From: Owenia fusiformis
Taxonomy: Eukaryota; Annelida; Polychaeta; Sabellida; Oweniidae
Reading direction: 5' to 3'
DNA: 64,000 bases
Assembly (NCBI GenBank): GCA_903813345.2
Contig: CAIIXF020000007.1
Location: forward strand, 20,013,564 to 20,077,563
In this document: in pieces, positions 1 to 10,960 of the stretch
Position numbering within the stretch: position 1 is the first letter of the stretch
Layout of the letters: each line of letters starts with the position of its first letter
Position numbers and translations under genes: made by a program
Notes under the pieces: model-generated
The model's input: the letters and a program-made list of their open reading frames with translations, nothing else
Database searches by the model: none
What the model was told of the DNA's origin: nothing

Positions 1-1
1 T

Positions 2-742
2 TGCCATGTGTCAGGAGCAATACACGGTTCAAACACATCGAAAGTTTTATCATTACTCAACTGGAAAACGTTAGCTTCCAGGAGAGAAGAACATCTTAAA
101 ATTTTTGCTTTCAAGGCTAGATACCATTGTTTCCTTCCTTTCATTTGTGATTTAGTTAGTTCATACGAGAATATTCCAAATCGGCCCCTAAGACAACCAA
201 GGCATTATAGAATACCCTTTCCAATCAGTAATTCGTTCAAAAAGTCAACCATTATCAGGGCAATGACTCTGTGGGATGACATACCATATGAGGACAGGAA
301 AGGCCAACCAATATCTAGATTTAAAAGGTTAGTAAGAGGAAATATGAGCCCTGACTCCAGAGTATCCACTACTAAAATGAATATGACAATGCCAAGGAAA
401 ATTGAAATTCTGTTCAATAGATTTAGAGCTGGACTGATTCTAAAAGCACATTTATATTCCCATAACTTTGTGACAGTTAATGACCCTTTCTGCGTATGTG
501 GTGACATACAACAAACAACGCATCACTTTTTATTAAACTGCCCTCTGCTGCAACAAGAAAGATGCACTCTCCTAGCAGGACTAAAAACCTTAGGATTTTT
601 CAATCGTTTCCAAAATTTAAACTCTCATGAAAAAATTCAATTTTTATTATTTGGAGACAGAAATCTCACTGTAACTGATAATGAACAAATTATTCATATA
701 GTTAGCCATTACATCTGCCAGGCTCTTGATATTTTAGATTAA
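2..742 (+). pseudogene. LINE (non-LTR retrotransposon) reverse transcriptase, C-terminal part
   Basis: Open frame that runs in from the left edge and stops at 740-742, so the element continues upstream of the window. The first residues (SGAIHGS..KVL, then RREEHLK) match the segment after the reverse-transcriptase palm in jockey/CR1-type LINEs. Near residues 162-177 there is a cysteine/histidine cluster, CVCGD..TTHHFLLNCP, the C-terminal zinc-knuckle-like motif common in these proteins. The frame is followed by a short 3' UTR and a 26-base A tail, as expected of a 5'-truncated or complete LINE 3' end. No catalytic FADD box is inside the window. The exact clade cannot be assigned from this fragment. 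Confidence 0.8.
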
Positions 743-916
743 CCCCCCCCCCCCTGAAAGCCTCTAACATTCCCTGCCATTAATATTATGTACCTTATCT
801 ATTGTATTTTCATTGTTTCCATTTTTATATGTTTTGTATATTGCCGACAATGTTGAAAAACGTAGGCAATAATATTGTAATGTATTTTATGTTATATTTG
901 GAATAAGTGAGAAATG

Positions 917-942
<26 letters not shown>
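743..942 (+). other. 3' UTR and poly(A) tail of the LINE
   Basis: A run of 12 C at 743-754 directly after the stop codon, then about 160 bases of AT-rich sequence ending in 26 consecutive A (917-942). This is the expected 3' terminus of a retrotransposed LINE. The target duplication cannot be checked because the 5' end lies outside the window. Confidence 0.75.
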
Positions 943-943
<1 letters not shown>

Positions 944-947
<4 letters not shown>

Positions 948-1197
948 TAAACCTTATTGTGACTTCGTACATACATTTTGAATTAACATTTTAAGTGATA
1001 CATTAAGATATGTATGCCTACTTAATTACTTTTTTACTATGTAATGAGATTTTTAGAACAGATGTGGAAGTTATAAATCATTTTATGTAATCAGGTTGCT
1101 AGAACCATTGGAGAGGTATATGATTGGTTACTGTAATTAGGAAAGATACAGTTGTATTCCATAAACCTTATTGTGACTTTGTACATAAGTTTTGAAA
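944..1197 (+). repeat. ~41-bp direct repeat pair
   Basis: A block starting TTCATAAACCTTATTGTGAC at 944-985 recurs with a few changes at 1157-1197, about 210 bases downstream. The first copy abuts the LINE A tail. No coding potential is seen between the copies. Confidence 0.6.
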
Positions 1198-1314
1198 AAA
1201 AAATTAGGTGATGAGATGTACTGGACATCAAGTCTGTGATCAGAGATTTCAGATTTCATCAAGCACACCTTAAGGTTATTCAGTTACTACAATATATACA
1301 GTTAAGTATTTATA

Positions 1315-1456
1315 GGATATCCTATGATTTTGAGGAATATCATTTTTATCTACGAGGTGATATTGATATCTGCACGAGAGAGCGAAGCGAACGAGTGCAT
1401 ATATCAATATCACCGAGTAGATTAAAATGATATTCTGAAAAAAATCATAGGATGTT
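1315..1456. repeat. Foldback palindrome P1
   Basis: Left arm 1315-1370 and right arm 1400-1456 are reverse complements at roughly 85% by eye, around a loop containing GAGCGAAGCGAACGAG. The arms are rich in GATATC/GATATT words. It is the first of six adjacent palindromic units. Confidence 0.75.
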
Positions 1457-1458
1457 CT

Positions 1459-1730
1459 TATTATCCTACACTTACAAGGAGTGTACTGAATGTATAATAT
1501 CATTGTAAAATGAATTCCATGCCAAATAGAGTCAATTTGGCGGGAAATCAACAAGCGGAGTATATCGTCACAATATCCTCCGCATATTGGGTTTTCCGGA
1601 GTATATCATCACGATATACTCCGGGCGGAGTATATCGTTACGATATCCTCCGGATATTCATTTTGCCAATAAATATCAAATTTATTTTTTCATGTTATTA
1701 TACATTTAGTACACTAAGTGTAGGATAAAT
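1459..1730. repeat. Foldback palindrome P2
   Basis: Terminal arms TTATCCTACACTTA (from about 1460) and TAAGTGTAGGATAA (ending near 1728) are reverse complements. Inside lies a nested set of GGAGTATATCGT / ACGATATACTCC inverted words at 1557-1655. Confidence 0.7.
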
Positions 1731-1734
1731 ATAT

Positions 1735-2050
1735 GTATCTCATACTTGAGTGGGTTTGGAATATATATCATATCTGAGGAGCGGGCAGGATATATTATAT
1801 ATATCCCGCTCCAGGGCAAATGCGGGCAGATATAATATATCCATCCCGCTCCCGGGAATTTTTCAAAAGTTTTAAAAAAATTAACATTTGAAAGTTTAAA
1901 ATTTGTTAAAAAGTTTAAATGTTACAATTTCATTGTATTGAACTAAAGGAATATTACGAAAATGTTAAATACAAATTGTGCTTTTACAGTATAGGCCTAT
2001 CTTGTCATTTGAAAAAGGTGGAACCCCAAACCCACTTAAGTATGAGATAC
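1735..2050. repeat. Foldback palindrome P3
   Basis: Terminal arms 1735-1759 (GTATCTCATACTTGAGTGGG...) and 2026-2050 (...ACTTAAGTATGAGATAC) are reverse complements with one mismatch over 25 bases. The inner part carries inverted GAGCGGG / CCCGCTC blocks at about 1778-1857. Related to the palindrome at 27394-27729. Confidence 0.8.
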
Positions 2051-2054
2051 ACCA

Positions 2055-2220
2055 GTTATGTACGATCGGTTTTGGATAAAGGGTATATCCCTCGGGAAAT
2101 ATTTATATCTCCCCTTGGTCCCTTCGGTCCCTCGGGATGATATAAATATATTCCTCGGGATGATATAAATATATTCCTCAGGATATAACCTATATCCAAA
2201 ACCTCCCAGTACATAACCCT
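2055..2220. repeat. Foldback palindrome P4
   Basis: Begins GTTATGTACGATCGGTTTTG and ends CCAAAACCTCCCAGTACATAAC, which are reverse complements with few mismatches. The core holds CCCTCGGGA / TCCCTCGGG words. Four bases separate it from P3. Related to 27311-27389. Confidence 0.8.
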
Positions 2221-2221
2221 T

Positions 2222-2663
2222 ATTTATCCCACGATTAATGTGTTATCTGTACAATAACAGCTATTCATATTTCTGATATTATTGAAATTCGTGTGATATT
2301 TTCCAGAAAATCGTTTATCAAACTCATATGCGTGTGATATCGTTTATCTCGCGCATATCCGTGTGATATCACATTTGCATTTCGTGCCACAATATTGTTG
2401 GAAATTAGGTCAGATAATTTATTAATATTAATTTAATTTTTTATTAATAATTTATTAATTTAGTCACAATAATATTAACTGTTATAAAGCTGACATAAAA
2501 CTGACAAAAAAATGTTTACAAGTTCATTTTATTTACTTTTAATTGTTAAAATAAAGTGTTTCAAATATTCAATTGTATATTCTAATTTCTAGATTATATT
2601 GTCTGCCAATGTCCTGGAAATTGGATCAAAACATCAGAACGTGATTGTAATCATGGGATAAAC
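2222..2663. repeat. Foldback palindrome P5
   Basis: Terminal words ATTTATCCCACGATTA at the left and TAATCATGGGATAAA at the right form short imperfect inverted ends. Several GTGTGATATC words lie inside, but the central ~250 bases are plain AT-rich sequence, so this unit is weaker than its neighbours. Confidence 0.5.
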
Positions 2664-2665
2664 CC

Positions 2666-2828
2666 AATATCACATAATTTCTCGTGATATCATTTTATCG
2701 CCTCGTAGATATCAAATATCAACACCCATTCGCTTCGCTCACTCGTGTTGATATTTGATATCAAGTTGGCGATAAAAATGATATCAACTCTGCGATAAAA
2801 ATGATATCACTCAAAATGATGTGATATT
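2666..2828. repeat. Foldback palindrome P6
   Basis: Ends AATATCACATAATTT and AAATGATGTGATATT are inverted. The arms contain repeated GATATCATTTTTATCGC words, and the core is TTGATATTTGATATCA around CCATTCGCTTCGCTCACTCG. The same GCGAAGCGAA-type loop appears in P1. Confidence 0.7.
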
Positions 2829-3716
2829 CTGTATATATATATATTGTTTTATATATTTAACTTGTTAATATTTTTATTATAAATATCTTAAAATATTACT
2901 TCATCTTTTAATATCAAATTTCTTCAAATAAATTGTCGGAATCCTCAATTTCACACCTTTCTCATTATGGTATGGATTTTTTGCAGGAAGAAATACAAAC
3001 AGGAACATCTATATAGAGAACACAGCTCAAAATATAACAAAGCAATATTGCATTGGAATGGGTCTCATATGATCAATTGGCTCTGACCCTGTGGTCATTG
3101 CACAATTGATTTTATTATTGCTTTGCTATATTTTTAACATTTTTCATGCAGGCCGTATATGAAAATAGTGTTCCATGTAAAGTATACACATTTATTATAA
3201 TAAATATACAACAGTGCTAAATAATTGATAAAATGTTTGCAATTTAATTATTTTCTGGAAACACCATTATCGAAATAAACTATAATTTTTGAATAAGACT
3301 AAATGCGAAAATGACGTTCTTGGGAGCTAGCTTTCTCAAACCGGAAGTCAAACCTGCACAAACAGACGTGAAAACCGACCCGGTACTGCATCCTTAATAC
3401 AATTCATAATCTATATTGCAGTTACATCAGTGTGTTGCTGAGTTGCTGTTATCGAATCAATCAGCCCAAAGGTATGAAGCTATAATCACCATTGCAACAT
3501 TCTTCTACTAAAAAAGTATCCTAGATATTTTTGAAACCCCTTCTTCAATGAACAAGGTTAAAACAACAATTATTCATTGTGCAACTTTGCATTTTACTCT
3601 AAAGGTTATAGCTACACACTTTGATCACTAACCATAAATGCATGATAGATAAACTTTGTTTATTCATTGCAGTATAAAATACCATAAAACAGTATGAAAT
3701 AAATGGTAATGTTGTC
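2829..3716. other. Non-coding AT-rich stretch
   Basis: No gene, repeat array or splice structure recognised. The right part leads into the Helentron remnant, whose left terminus I cannot place. Confidence 0.5.
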
Positions 3717-4028
3717 ATGGTACCAACAGCAATGGCAGAAACGGTGTTCACACTCCCAATATTATCTGATGAAACCCAGACCATTAAACTTAAATTGAAA
3801 AGAAAACTATCATATAAAAACCATGTACTTTCCCAAAATGTTCATCCGATGAGAGTCATCAAAGCTGCACATTTTCTGAGTAGACTACCTTTTTACAAAG
3901 CTGTTGGCATTAAGCTCAATACTGAGTGGAAATATACATCTGAAATAAATGATGATATTCCTTCACAAATTTCAAGTGGCAGTGATCCGTTTGATACTGC
4001 CAATAAAGATGAAACCATATATGTCTAA
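3717..4028 (+). pseudogene. Helentron Rep protein, N-terminal segment
   Basis: A 103-residue open frame containing LKRKLSYKNHVLSQNVHPMRV, the style of segment preceding the Rep domain in Helitron replicases, where a basic KRKL..K.....NVRP stretch is usual. It ends at a stop at 4026-4028. The same protein resumes near 4240 in another frame, so the gene is broken here. ATG at 3720 is the first Met of the frame. A role in DNA binding is family knowledge only. Confidence 0.6.
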
Positions 4029-4238
4029 ACGTAATGATTATTTTGATATTCCCAGCAAAAAAAAACAGTATACATCTAAAGAAAGAAATCATGACCTCCC
4101 TTAACAAATCCCTTGAAGTGATCCCTTGAAGTGATCCCTCTGATATTACCAATAAAGATGGACCTTCGATGTCCTTCAATGATACGGATGAAGAGAACAA
4201 CTGTGATAAATATGACACTGAAGTGAATCTACTGATAC

Positions 4239-5556
4239 CATCTATCCTCCCCTGATTTCATAGAACTAGATAAACGTGATAAAGTTTATAATTATGCTCC
4301 AGGTGAAAACCAAATTCCAATCAGTATATTTGATGATAATGCAAGTGAAGAACTAGCATTTCCAGGTATATTTTGTGGCAAAAAGCGTCCTACAAACAAT
4401 GACAGACATGTCCCTGTTTTATACAGTGAAATTGTCAAAGCAGAGCTTTGGTCTGGAGACAAACGCTGTGGTATTGACAAACTTTTCTATAAAGTTAAAA
4501 AGTTACAGTTAAAGGAAACCATAAGCGGTGTAAATATAGCGATTCGAAAGGTTCAGGATGCAAGTAAATTAACAGCTGGAGATATCAAAACAGGGGAAGG
4601 CTCTAAATTAATCTTTCATGATAAAGCTTATAAAATTCTGAAGCAAGTTAAAGGTTCCCCTACATACTTCCAGAATGTGCAAAAAGATCTATTTGTCATG
4701 GTGAGAGTCCTCGGAAAGCCAACACTCTTTTGTTCCTTTTCCTCAGCTGAAACACAGTGGCCACATTATTTGAAAATCCTAAAACATATTGTTGAAAAAC
4801 AAACTGTACGTTAGAAAAGTGTGTAAATATGTCATATGATGAAAAATGCAGATTGATTCAAACAGATCCAATCACATGTGCAAGACAATTTGATTATCAA
4901 TTTAATTCTTTTATGAAGCAGATAAAAAAAATCCATTCACTACTCGGATGCATGAATGATTTTATGTATAGGGTGGAATCTCAACAACAAGGATCACCAC
5001 ATATTCATATGATATTATGGATTGATAAAGCACCTACCTATGGCTGTCAAACTAATGAGGAAGTAATAAAATACATTGAATCTGTGTAATCCTGTTCTTT
5101 ACCAGGTGAAGATATGGATCCTGATTTACATAATTTAGTTAAGAAAAGACAGACTCATAGACATTCACATACATGTCAGAGAACAACAAAGCAAAGAAAG
5201 AGTATATGTCAATTTGGGTTTCCTAAATTTCCACTTCCATCAAGGACCACAGGAAAGTATTCAAAAATGTTCAAAAGTACATAACCACAATGATCGAATC
5301 AAAGTCATATCTAGACACATTCAAAGAATTCCTAGATGCCTTGTCTCTTACTGAACAGAATTATATACTAGCATTACGCAGTAGCATAAAGACAGACACA
5401 ATCTTTCTAAAATGTTCTCCAAAAGAGGTCATTAATAACTATACACCAGCTCTCTTAAAAGCATGGCAGGCAAATATGGATGTACAAGTTCCACTTGATT
5501 CATATGCATGTGCTGTTTATATGACATCTTATGATAGCTATATCACTACCTCTTAA
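4239..5556 (+). pseudogene. Helentron Rep (HUH nuclease) domain, broken
   Basis: Reading starts with PDFIELDKRDKVYNYAPGE (about 4251) and runs to a stop near 4812. It then shifts frame to 4829-5089 and again to 5290-5556. Recognisable Helitron_like_N landmarks are ELAFPGIFCGKKR, SPTYFQNVQKDLFVMVRVLG, the HUH-type motif GSPHIHMILW (near 5000), and the region ALRSSIKTDTIFLKCSP followed by SYACAVYMTSY, where the two catalytic tyrosines of Helitron Rep lie. The family nicks and joins DNA during rolling-circle transposition. With at least three frameshifts or stops, this copy cannot make Rep. Confidence 0.85.
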
Positions 5557-6380
5557 GAAATCATCAATTTGTAGTCAAGTCACATTTGTAAACACAAATA
5601 CCCCAGACAAAAGAGTAACTCTACTCAAGCCATTGAACATCATTAAAGAAATGGATGATGATGATGATGTCAGCTCAGGAAATGTTATTATTATGCGATA
5701 CATGAATCAACCAAAAACAATGGAAAATGTAACATTTGCATCATTTGTTTTTGAATATGACATATCGTATAGTAAATCAATAAGCAGAGCAAAACAAAAT
5801 TGGGAAAAAATTCCAGAGTTGCGTGTTCCTGTGCCATTGCATGTAAATGATAATTCACTTGATAATGATGATAACATTCTCAGATGAAGAAATTGAATTT
5901 GATATTGCCCTTATTGATAACCAAACAAATATGAATTTCATGAAACCTAAAAGGATGACTAAGTTTGACAAAAGTCAAAACATACATCACAATTGTAGCT
6001 CTGGGATAAAAGATTGCACCAATGAACATACACAATCAGACAATGATAGCCAAACAAAACATGACACACCAATCCAAGACTTTTCACAAGGCAATTCAAA
6101 ACCAAAAAATGAGAGAATATCGATATCGAAACAGAAAAGGCCAAGAATATTGCGACCACCAACTTTTAAACTTAAAACACACCCTGAAGAATTTTACTAT
6201 GAACAGTTAATGATTTATGTACCATTTAGAGAGCAAAATACATACAAAAACCTACAGCAAGACTATAGTGACAACATAGGATGCATTAAAGAAGAAAGAG
6301 AAAAAGTCTTCCCATTTTATGATGAAGCTGAAAAAATTGAAACAATAAGTCATACTTTTCCTGGCCTGCAGTCAGACTGA
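5531..6380 (+). pseudogene. Helentron replicase, region between Rep and helicase
   Basis: Two overlapping frames (5531-5887 and 5847-6380) carry VTFVNTNTPDKRVTLLKP, then NVTFASFVFEYDISY, then after a shift RILRPPTFKLKTHPEEFYYEQLMIYVPFRE. The spacing and wording match the linker between the Rep domain and the Pif1-like helicase in Helitrons, where FVNTN and YYREQLMLFLPWR are typical. An aspartate run (codons near 5652-5670) is a local low-complexity expansion. The remnant ends at a stop at 6378-6380. Confidence 0.75.
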
Positions 6381-6514
6381 GATTGACAATGATGAAAGTG
6401 ATACTGAAAACACAAGAACAGTTTATGACTCAATTTACCCTGTTGTAACAGAAAACTTTCATTATGATATTGGCATTGATGCGCTTCAATTTGTAGACAC
6501 ATGCAAAGGTACAG

Positions 6515-7025
6515 AACCTTTAATTCACAATGAAATGATTGATGATGAATACAGAAAGCTGATGAGAAGTCTCAATAGAGTGGTGGAGCAGGTGTTGACA
6601 AAAGTTATGCACTAGTACTTAGCTATGTATCAAACCGCTATGAAATATTTCAATAAACCTGCACAGGCAAAGCAGCATTCATTATCAAGGGAAATACACT
6701 ACACAAAACATTTTCATTCCCAATTAATCAATAAAATATACAGAACTAGGAGATGATTAATTAAATAGGTTTAGACATAAACTTTGTCATCTCAAGCTTC
6801 TTATCATTGATGAAGCATCCATGGTTGGAGGAAATATGCTGCAAAAGATCAATTTTAGACTACGCTCCCTCACTGGTTCACAATTAGATTTTGGAGGAGT
6901 TTCTATTATTGTCATTGGAGACTTATTCCAACTTGCTCCTGTCAATGCCATATACATTTTCCTAAAGCCTACTCAACCCATCTGTAGAAGATTAAACATT
7001 GGACACAAAGGATAATAAAAAAACT
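6515..7025 (+). repeat. Helicase segment, tandem copy 1 (511 bp)
   Basis: Starts AACCTTTAATTCACAATG and ends ...GGATAATAAAAAAACT. It encodes a Walker A-like SGGAGVDKS (6579-6605, with Asp at the last variable glycine of GxxGxGKS), and a Walker B segment LLIIDEASMVG followed by FGGVSIIVIGDLFQLAPV (ORF 6821-7015). Relative to copy 2 it lacks 44 bases between two ACAGG words, where copy 2 reads on through LCAPTGKAAF, and it has 7 bases that copy 2 lacks. Confidence 0.9.
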
Positions 7026-7573
7026 AACCTTTAATTCACAATGAAATGATTGATGATGAATACAGAAAGCTGATGAGAAGTCTCAATAGAGTGGTGGAGC
7101 AGGTGTTGACAAAAGTTAGTACTTAGCTATGTATCAAACCGCTATGAAATATTTCAATAAAACCTGCACAGGAAATTTTGAATGTAGGTTCATAGAGCTA
7201 TGTGCTCCTACAGGCAAAGCAGCATTCATTATCAAGGGAAATACACTACACAAAACATTTTCATTCCCAATTAATCAATAAAAATATACAGAACTAGGAG
7301 ATGATTAATTAAATAGGTTTAGACATAAACTTTGTCATCTCAAGCTTCTTATCATTGATGAAGCATTCATGGTTGGAGGAAATATGCTGCAAAAGATCAA
7401 TTTTAGACTACGCTCCCTCACTGGTTCACAATTAGATTTTGGAGGAGTTTCTATTATTGTCATTGGAGACTTATTCCAACTTGCTCCTGTCAATGCCATA
7501 TACATTTTCCTAAAGCCTACTCAACCCATCTGTAGAAGATTAAACATTGGACACAAAGGATAATAAAAAAACT
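7026..7573 (+). repeat. Helicase segment, tandem copy 2 (548 bp)
   Basis: Near-identical to 6515-7025 and directly abutting it. It retains the ELCAPTGKAAFIIKGNTLH motif Ia region that copy 1 has lost, but a 7-base deletion after the Walker A-like GGAGVDKS creates an immediate stop. It contains the same 64-codon frame (7369-7563), apart from one changed codon upstream (A-S to A-F at the DEAS box). Both copies are non-functional. Confidence 0.9.
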
Positions 7574-8270
7574 TCAAAAAATCATTTCCACCTCATCTTC
7601 ACTATGTAGCCCTCAGTAGGGTGACTTCATTAGATGGCTTATATCTCATCAACTTTGAACCAAGTAGCATCCAATGCTCATCAGAAGTTAAACAAGAGAT
7701 GGAAAGACTACGTTCAAACCTGATTAAGCTATCTGTAAATACCATTCAGAAAACCTCAAACAGTACAAGTACATTTAATATTATGTATATCAATGCAAGG
7801 TCACTACACAGACATATGGCTGATATTTCAGTTGATCCAAATGTCAAAGCTTCTGATTTAGTATTTATTTCAGAAACAAACTTTAAATGTAATGACAGTT
7901 ATCAAGCTTGCTCCATCCAAAAACTTTTTTGTCATTGTAATGACAAACCAACAACAAAGATCAGTGCAATTAGACGACCATATCATGGAATGGCTCTTTA
8001 TTCTAAACAAAAATTGTGCAATACCCCTCCCAACTACAATAAAAAAGGAATAGAGATCATTTCAGCTACTTATCAAAACATGCTTTTTGTTGGAATATAC
8101 AGATCATCTTCAACTTCAATTCAACGGCTCCTTTCTCCTTTACAGATTTGTTAGGCATGTTGAATATTTTGTTGTTATTGGTGACATCAATGTAGATCAC
8201 CTCAAGAACACTAATGAGGTAACTGCATTAAAGCAATTCTTCACAAACTATGACGCCAAGCAAATAATGG
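7574..8270 (+). pseudogene. Helentron helicase motif VI plus endonuclease domain
   Basis: Opens with HYVALSRVTSLDGLYLINF (about 7594-7650), the C-terminal motif of Pif1/Helitron helicases, then EVKQEMERLRSN. The same frame continues into an exonuclease-endonuclease-phosphatase fold: FNIMYINARSLHRHM, DLVFISET, then VGIYRSSST (stop at 8152-8154). After a frameshift it reads YFVVIGDINVDHLKN (8160-8210). This endonuclease resembles that of CR1-like LINEs and is the diagnostic Helentron fusion. The helicase centre is deleted upstream, so motif VI directly follows motif III. Confidence 0.85.
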
Positions 8271-9108
8271 TCAGCGGTATATTGCAGTCCGAGGATTCAT
8301 CTTTTTACTAGTTTCGTTCAGTGCAAACTTTGTGGTTCCAAATGCAAAATGGCGCAGAAATTTAAAACCAAAATTGACAGTGAAACCGCTTTAAACAGCT
8401 TTAAGCAGGACACTGGTTCAGACTGGAGGGTCGATGTTGCACGAACAGAATTCGGTTTGTCTAGTTATTGTCTTATCAACACATGCAACGACATTTTTCA
8501 GCCAAAAAAATGAATTCATAACGGGTATTTTTTTCTTTTCAAAATTTCTGATAAATTTTCTTTAGTCACAGTGTAATTTTTTCATAAAGGAAAGGCTTGA
8601 ATATATTGGGATCAGCTTGATTTATATCCCTGGTATCCTCTAAACAATTATTATACATTAGGTCTGTAGCCAGGGGGCAGGGCGGAGGGGATGGCCACTA
8701 CCCCCCCCCCCCATCATTATTATCATTGGTGATGCATGAACAAGATAAAAACAAATCACCAAGCTCATTGCGAGCTTTTGTTGAGAGGATTCCAGGGGCA
8801 CAATTGACAACTTTAGTCCAAAATTATTTTAAAAGATGATTCACTTTTCAAAAAGGGTGTTCATACAATGATATTTTATAATAAAGGGAAACCTGATGGG
8901 TGTACAGTACACTGGCAAAATGACCTAGCTATGCCTCTGCCAGTCAGTGGTTTATACTGTCTTCATCCTAGGTCCATGTACTGTAGGCTTGCTCTTTTTC
9001 ATACACCGCCTGATGTATTTGGCCCTAACTGTGTTGGACTAAGCAAGGACGTCTTTGGACGTCCTTGGACTAAGATATCTAAGCTTAATCAGTATATTTT
9101 AGTAAAGG
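8271..9108. other. No recognised gene; C-tract
   Basis: No recognisable domain. A run of C at about 8700-8712 and an unassigned 81-codon frame at 8868-9113 are the only features. Neither has family resemblance. Confidence 0.4.
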
Positions 9109-10794
9109 AATAAAGACCGAGATTTTATGATTTATGGCGTAATATATTTTATTCTGTTCATTGTTAAAAGACCGAAATTGCATAGTGATTGAGGTCTTTG
9201 GCCCCGGGGGTTCACTCTAAATAATTTGGGTAGGCACGTGCAGCAGGGGCAATTTTGGCTTGGGGCATAAACCATGGAAGCTGGCCAATCTGAGAGTAAG
9301 AAAAACATGGAAAATTTGTCGAAGAGAGAGCCTTTTATAAGTCAAAAATCAGTTTTTCTACAAATAATGGTAATAAATCGGTAAAATCAGTTGGCAAGTT
9401 CTTGAATAAATCAGTGGATTTTATAGTTATACACCAATATTTCAGGAAATTTACTCCCTTTTATAAGTCCGAGAGGAAGTATGCATGGAAACTTTCAATC
9501 TTGAGATGAAATTGACATGGAAAGAAAGCTCAAAAAGGTCAATTTATTATTCTCCCCTATATTTTGCACAAGGACTCCCATTACAACCCTCCATCTCTGC
9601 ATCAACATATTTATTACATTAAACGCAGCAATTTCCAAAAGTCCTACGTATTTGTTTGAAATTTATCAAAACGCCCCGTTCTCTTCCGAAACGCCCCGTT
9701 GGATCTATACACCTTATCTAGATACTGACTGGACTACGGGGCGTTTTGGAAGACAACGGTGCGTTTTGGTCAATTTCAAACAGTTGCATAGGATTTTTCA
9801 AAATCGCTGCGTTTCATGTGATAAATATGCAGGCGCGTATCGTCATGTACGCAAAATACGCTCAGGCGTACTGTTTGAATTTGAAAAAATATTTTCAAGG
9901 TGAGTTCATGATCACCGTAGTTCAGAGAAGCTGATTTTTAGACAGAGTTAGGCTCGTTTGAATAAGCAAAACAGACTTATCACCCGTTTTTAGATCTTGT
10001 AATTGTTTTTCAACTACCCTAAATTTGTTAGTTTGTCACTGTGTCAAGTACAGATTAGTTCCTCATGAATACTGTTTATTTCTAGAATGATATACAACAA
10101 ACCTAGAAAGTTAACAGAAGGCATGATTAAGTGCGTTCAGTCATTTTATTTGTGTTTAGTTCAAATTCAGGTGATGAAAGGTCAAATAGGCAAAGGTCGA
10201 TAGAAATAATTTTTAAATAGTCTAAAGAGAAAGAATTTTTATATAAAGATGGCATGGTGATCGATATGTGTTTATTTATAAATATTCTCTTAGAGAAAAA
10301 GATAATACTATGACTGTTGGTGCTGCCATCTTTATATAGACCCAGAACCTATGGATGTCTGCACGAAAAATCATATGCCAAAAATCGCATACCCTTGCAA
10401 AATGACCACGATACGCGCCTGATATGTTTATGCAGCGATGGAGGGTAGTAATGGGAGTCCTTGCGCAGAATATTGGGGAGAGTGATAGAAGAACTGGCGA
10501 GATATCAAGAATTGTGGTTGAAATCTCTGAAGATTTGCAACTTCTCACATCTGGGGACCAAAACGCAGCTAAAACGAGGGACTTTGTAAACAAAAACAAT
10601 GTCTCGACTGAAAGGTATTTCTGTGAAGGTTTTAATGGAACAAGTTTGAGGAAAAACAGTGTAGTGTGAGACAATCATTGATTTTCCAAAGACAGGGTAG
10701 ATTTGAAATTCAAATTAACGTTGCGGGGCGTTTTGGTTTCGATACGCCCCGTTGAGTTAGTACCGTGTGAAGTCATAAAATCAAGGTCTTTGTT
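9109..10794. repeat. Large foldback region with inverted ends
   Basis: The ends AATAAAGACCGAGATTTTAT (9109) and ATAAAATCAAGGTCTTTGTT (ending 10794) are inverted with few mismatches. Inside, 9546-9610 and 10421-10485 are reverse complements over about 65 bases (core AAGGACTCCCATTAC). Inverted GGCGCGTATCGT / ACGATACGCGCC words lie at 9833-9844 and 10409-10420. Repeated ACGCCCCGTT / GGGGCGTTTTGG words sit at 9670-9760 and 10724-10754. No transposase is seen, so this looks like a non-autonomous foldback element. Confidence 0.5.
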
Positions 10795-10960
10795 ACAATT
10801 CTTATATGATAAACAGATAAGAAACACGACTGTTTGCATTTATGAATTTTATCAGTCATACATACTCCAATAAAGACCAGTAGATCAATTGTTCCAGCTA
10901 GTGTAACGTCACGTATCATATTAGAATATGTATTATATGATGTAATGATTTTAATTTCAG

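Larger units (their letters stand above)
3717..8270 (+). mobile_element. Decayed Helentron (Helitron-family rolling-circle transposon)
   Basis: A series of frames on the plus strand, broken by stops and frameshifts, follows Helentron order: N-terminal region, Rep nuclease, linker, Pif1-type helicase and C-terminal exonuclease-endonuclease-phosphatase domain. An endonuclease fused behind the helicase is the known hallmark of Helentrons versus classical Helitrons. Large parts of the helicase between motifs II/III and VI are missing, and the motif I-III part is duplicated in tandem. Both termini are uncertain. The coding similarity fades near 8270. Confidence 0.85.

Noticed and set aside
8348-8513. 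Possible short exon after a splice-like acceptor (MAQKFKTKID...)
   Set aside because: The reading frame does not close consistently to the stop at 8511-8513, and no family resemblance was found.
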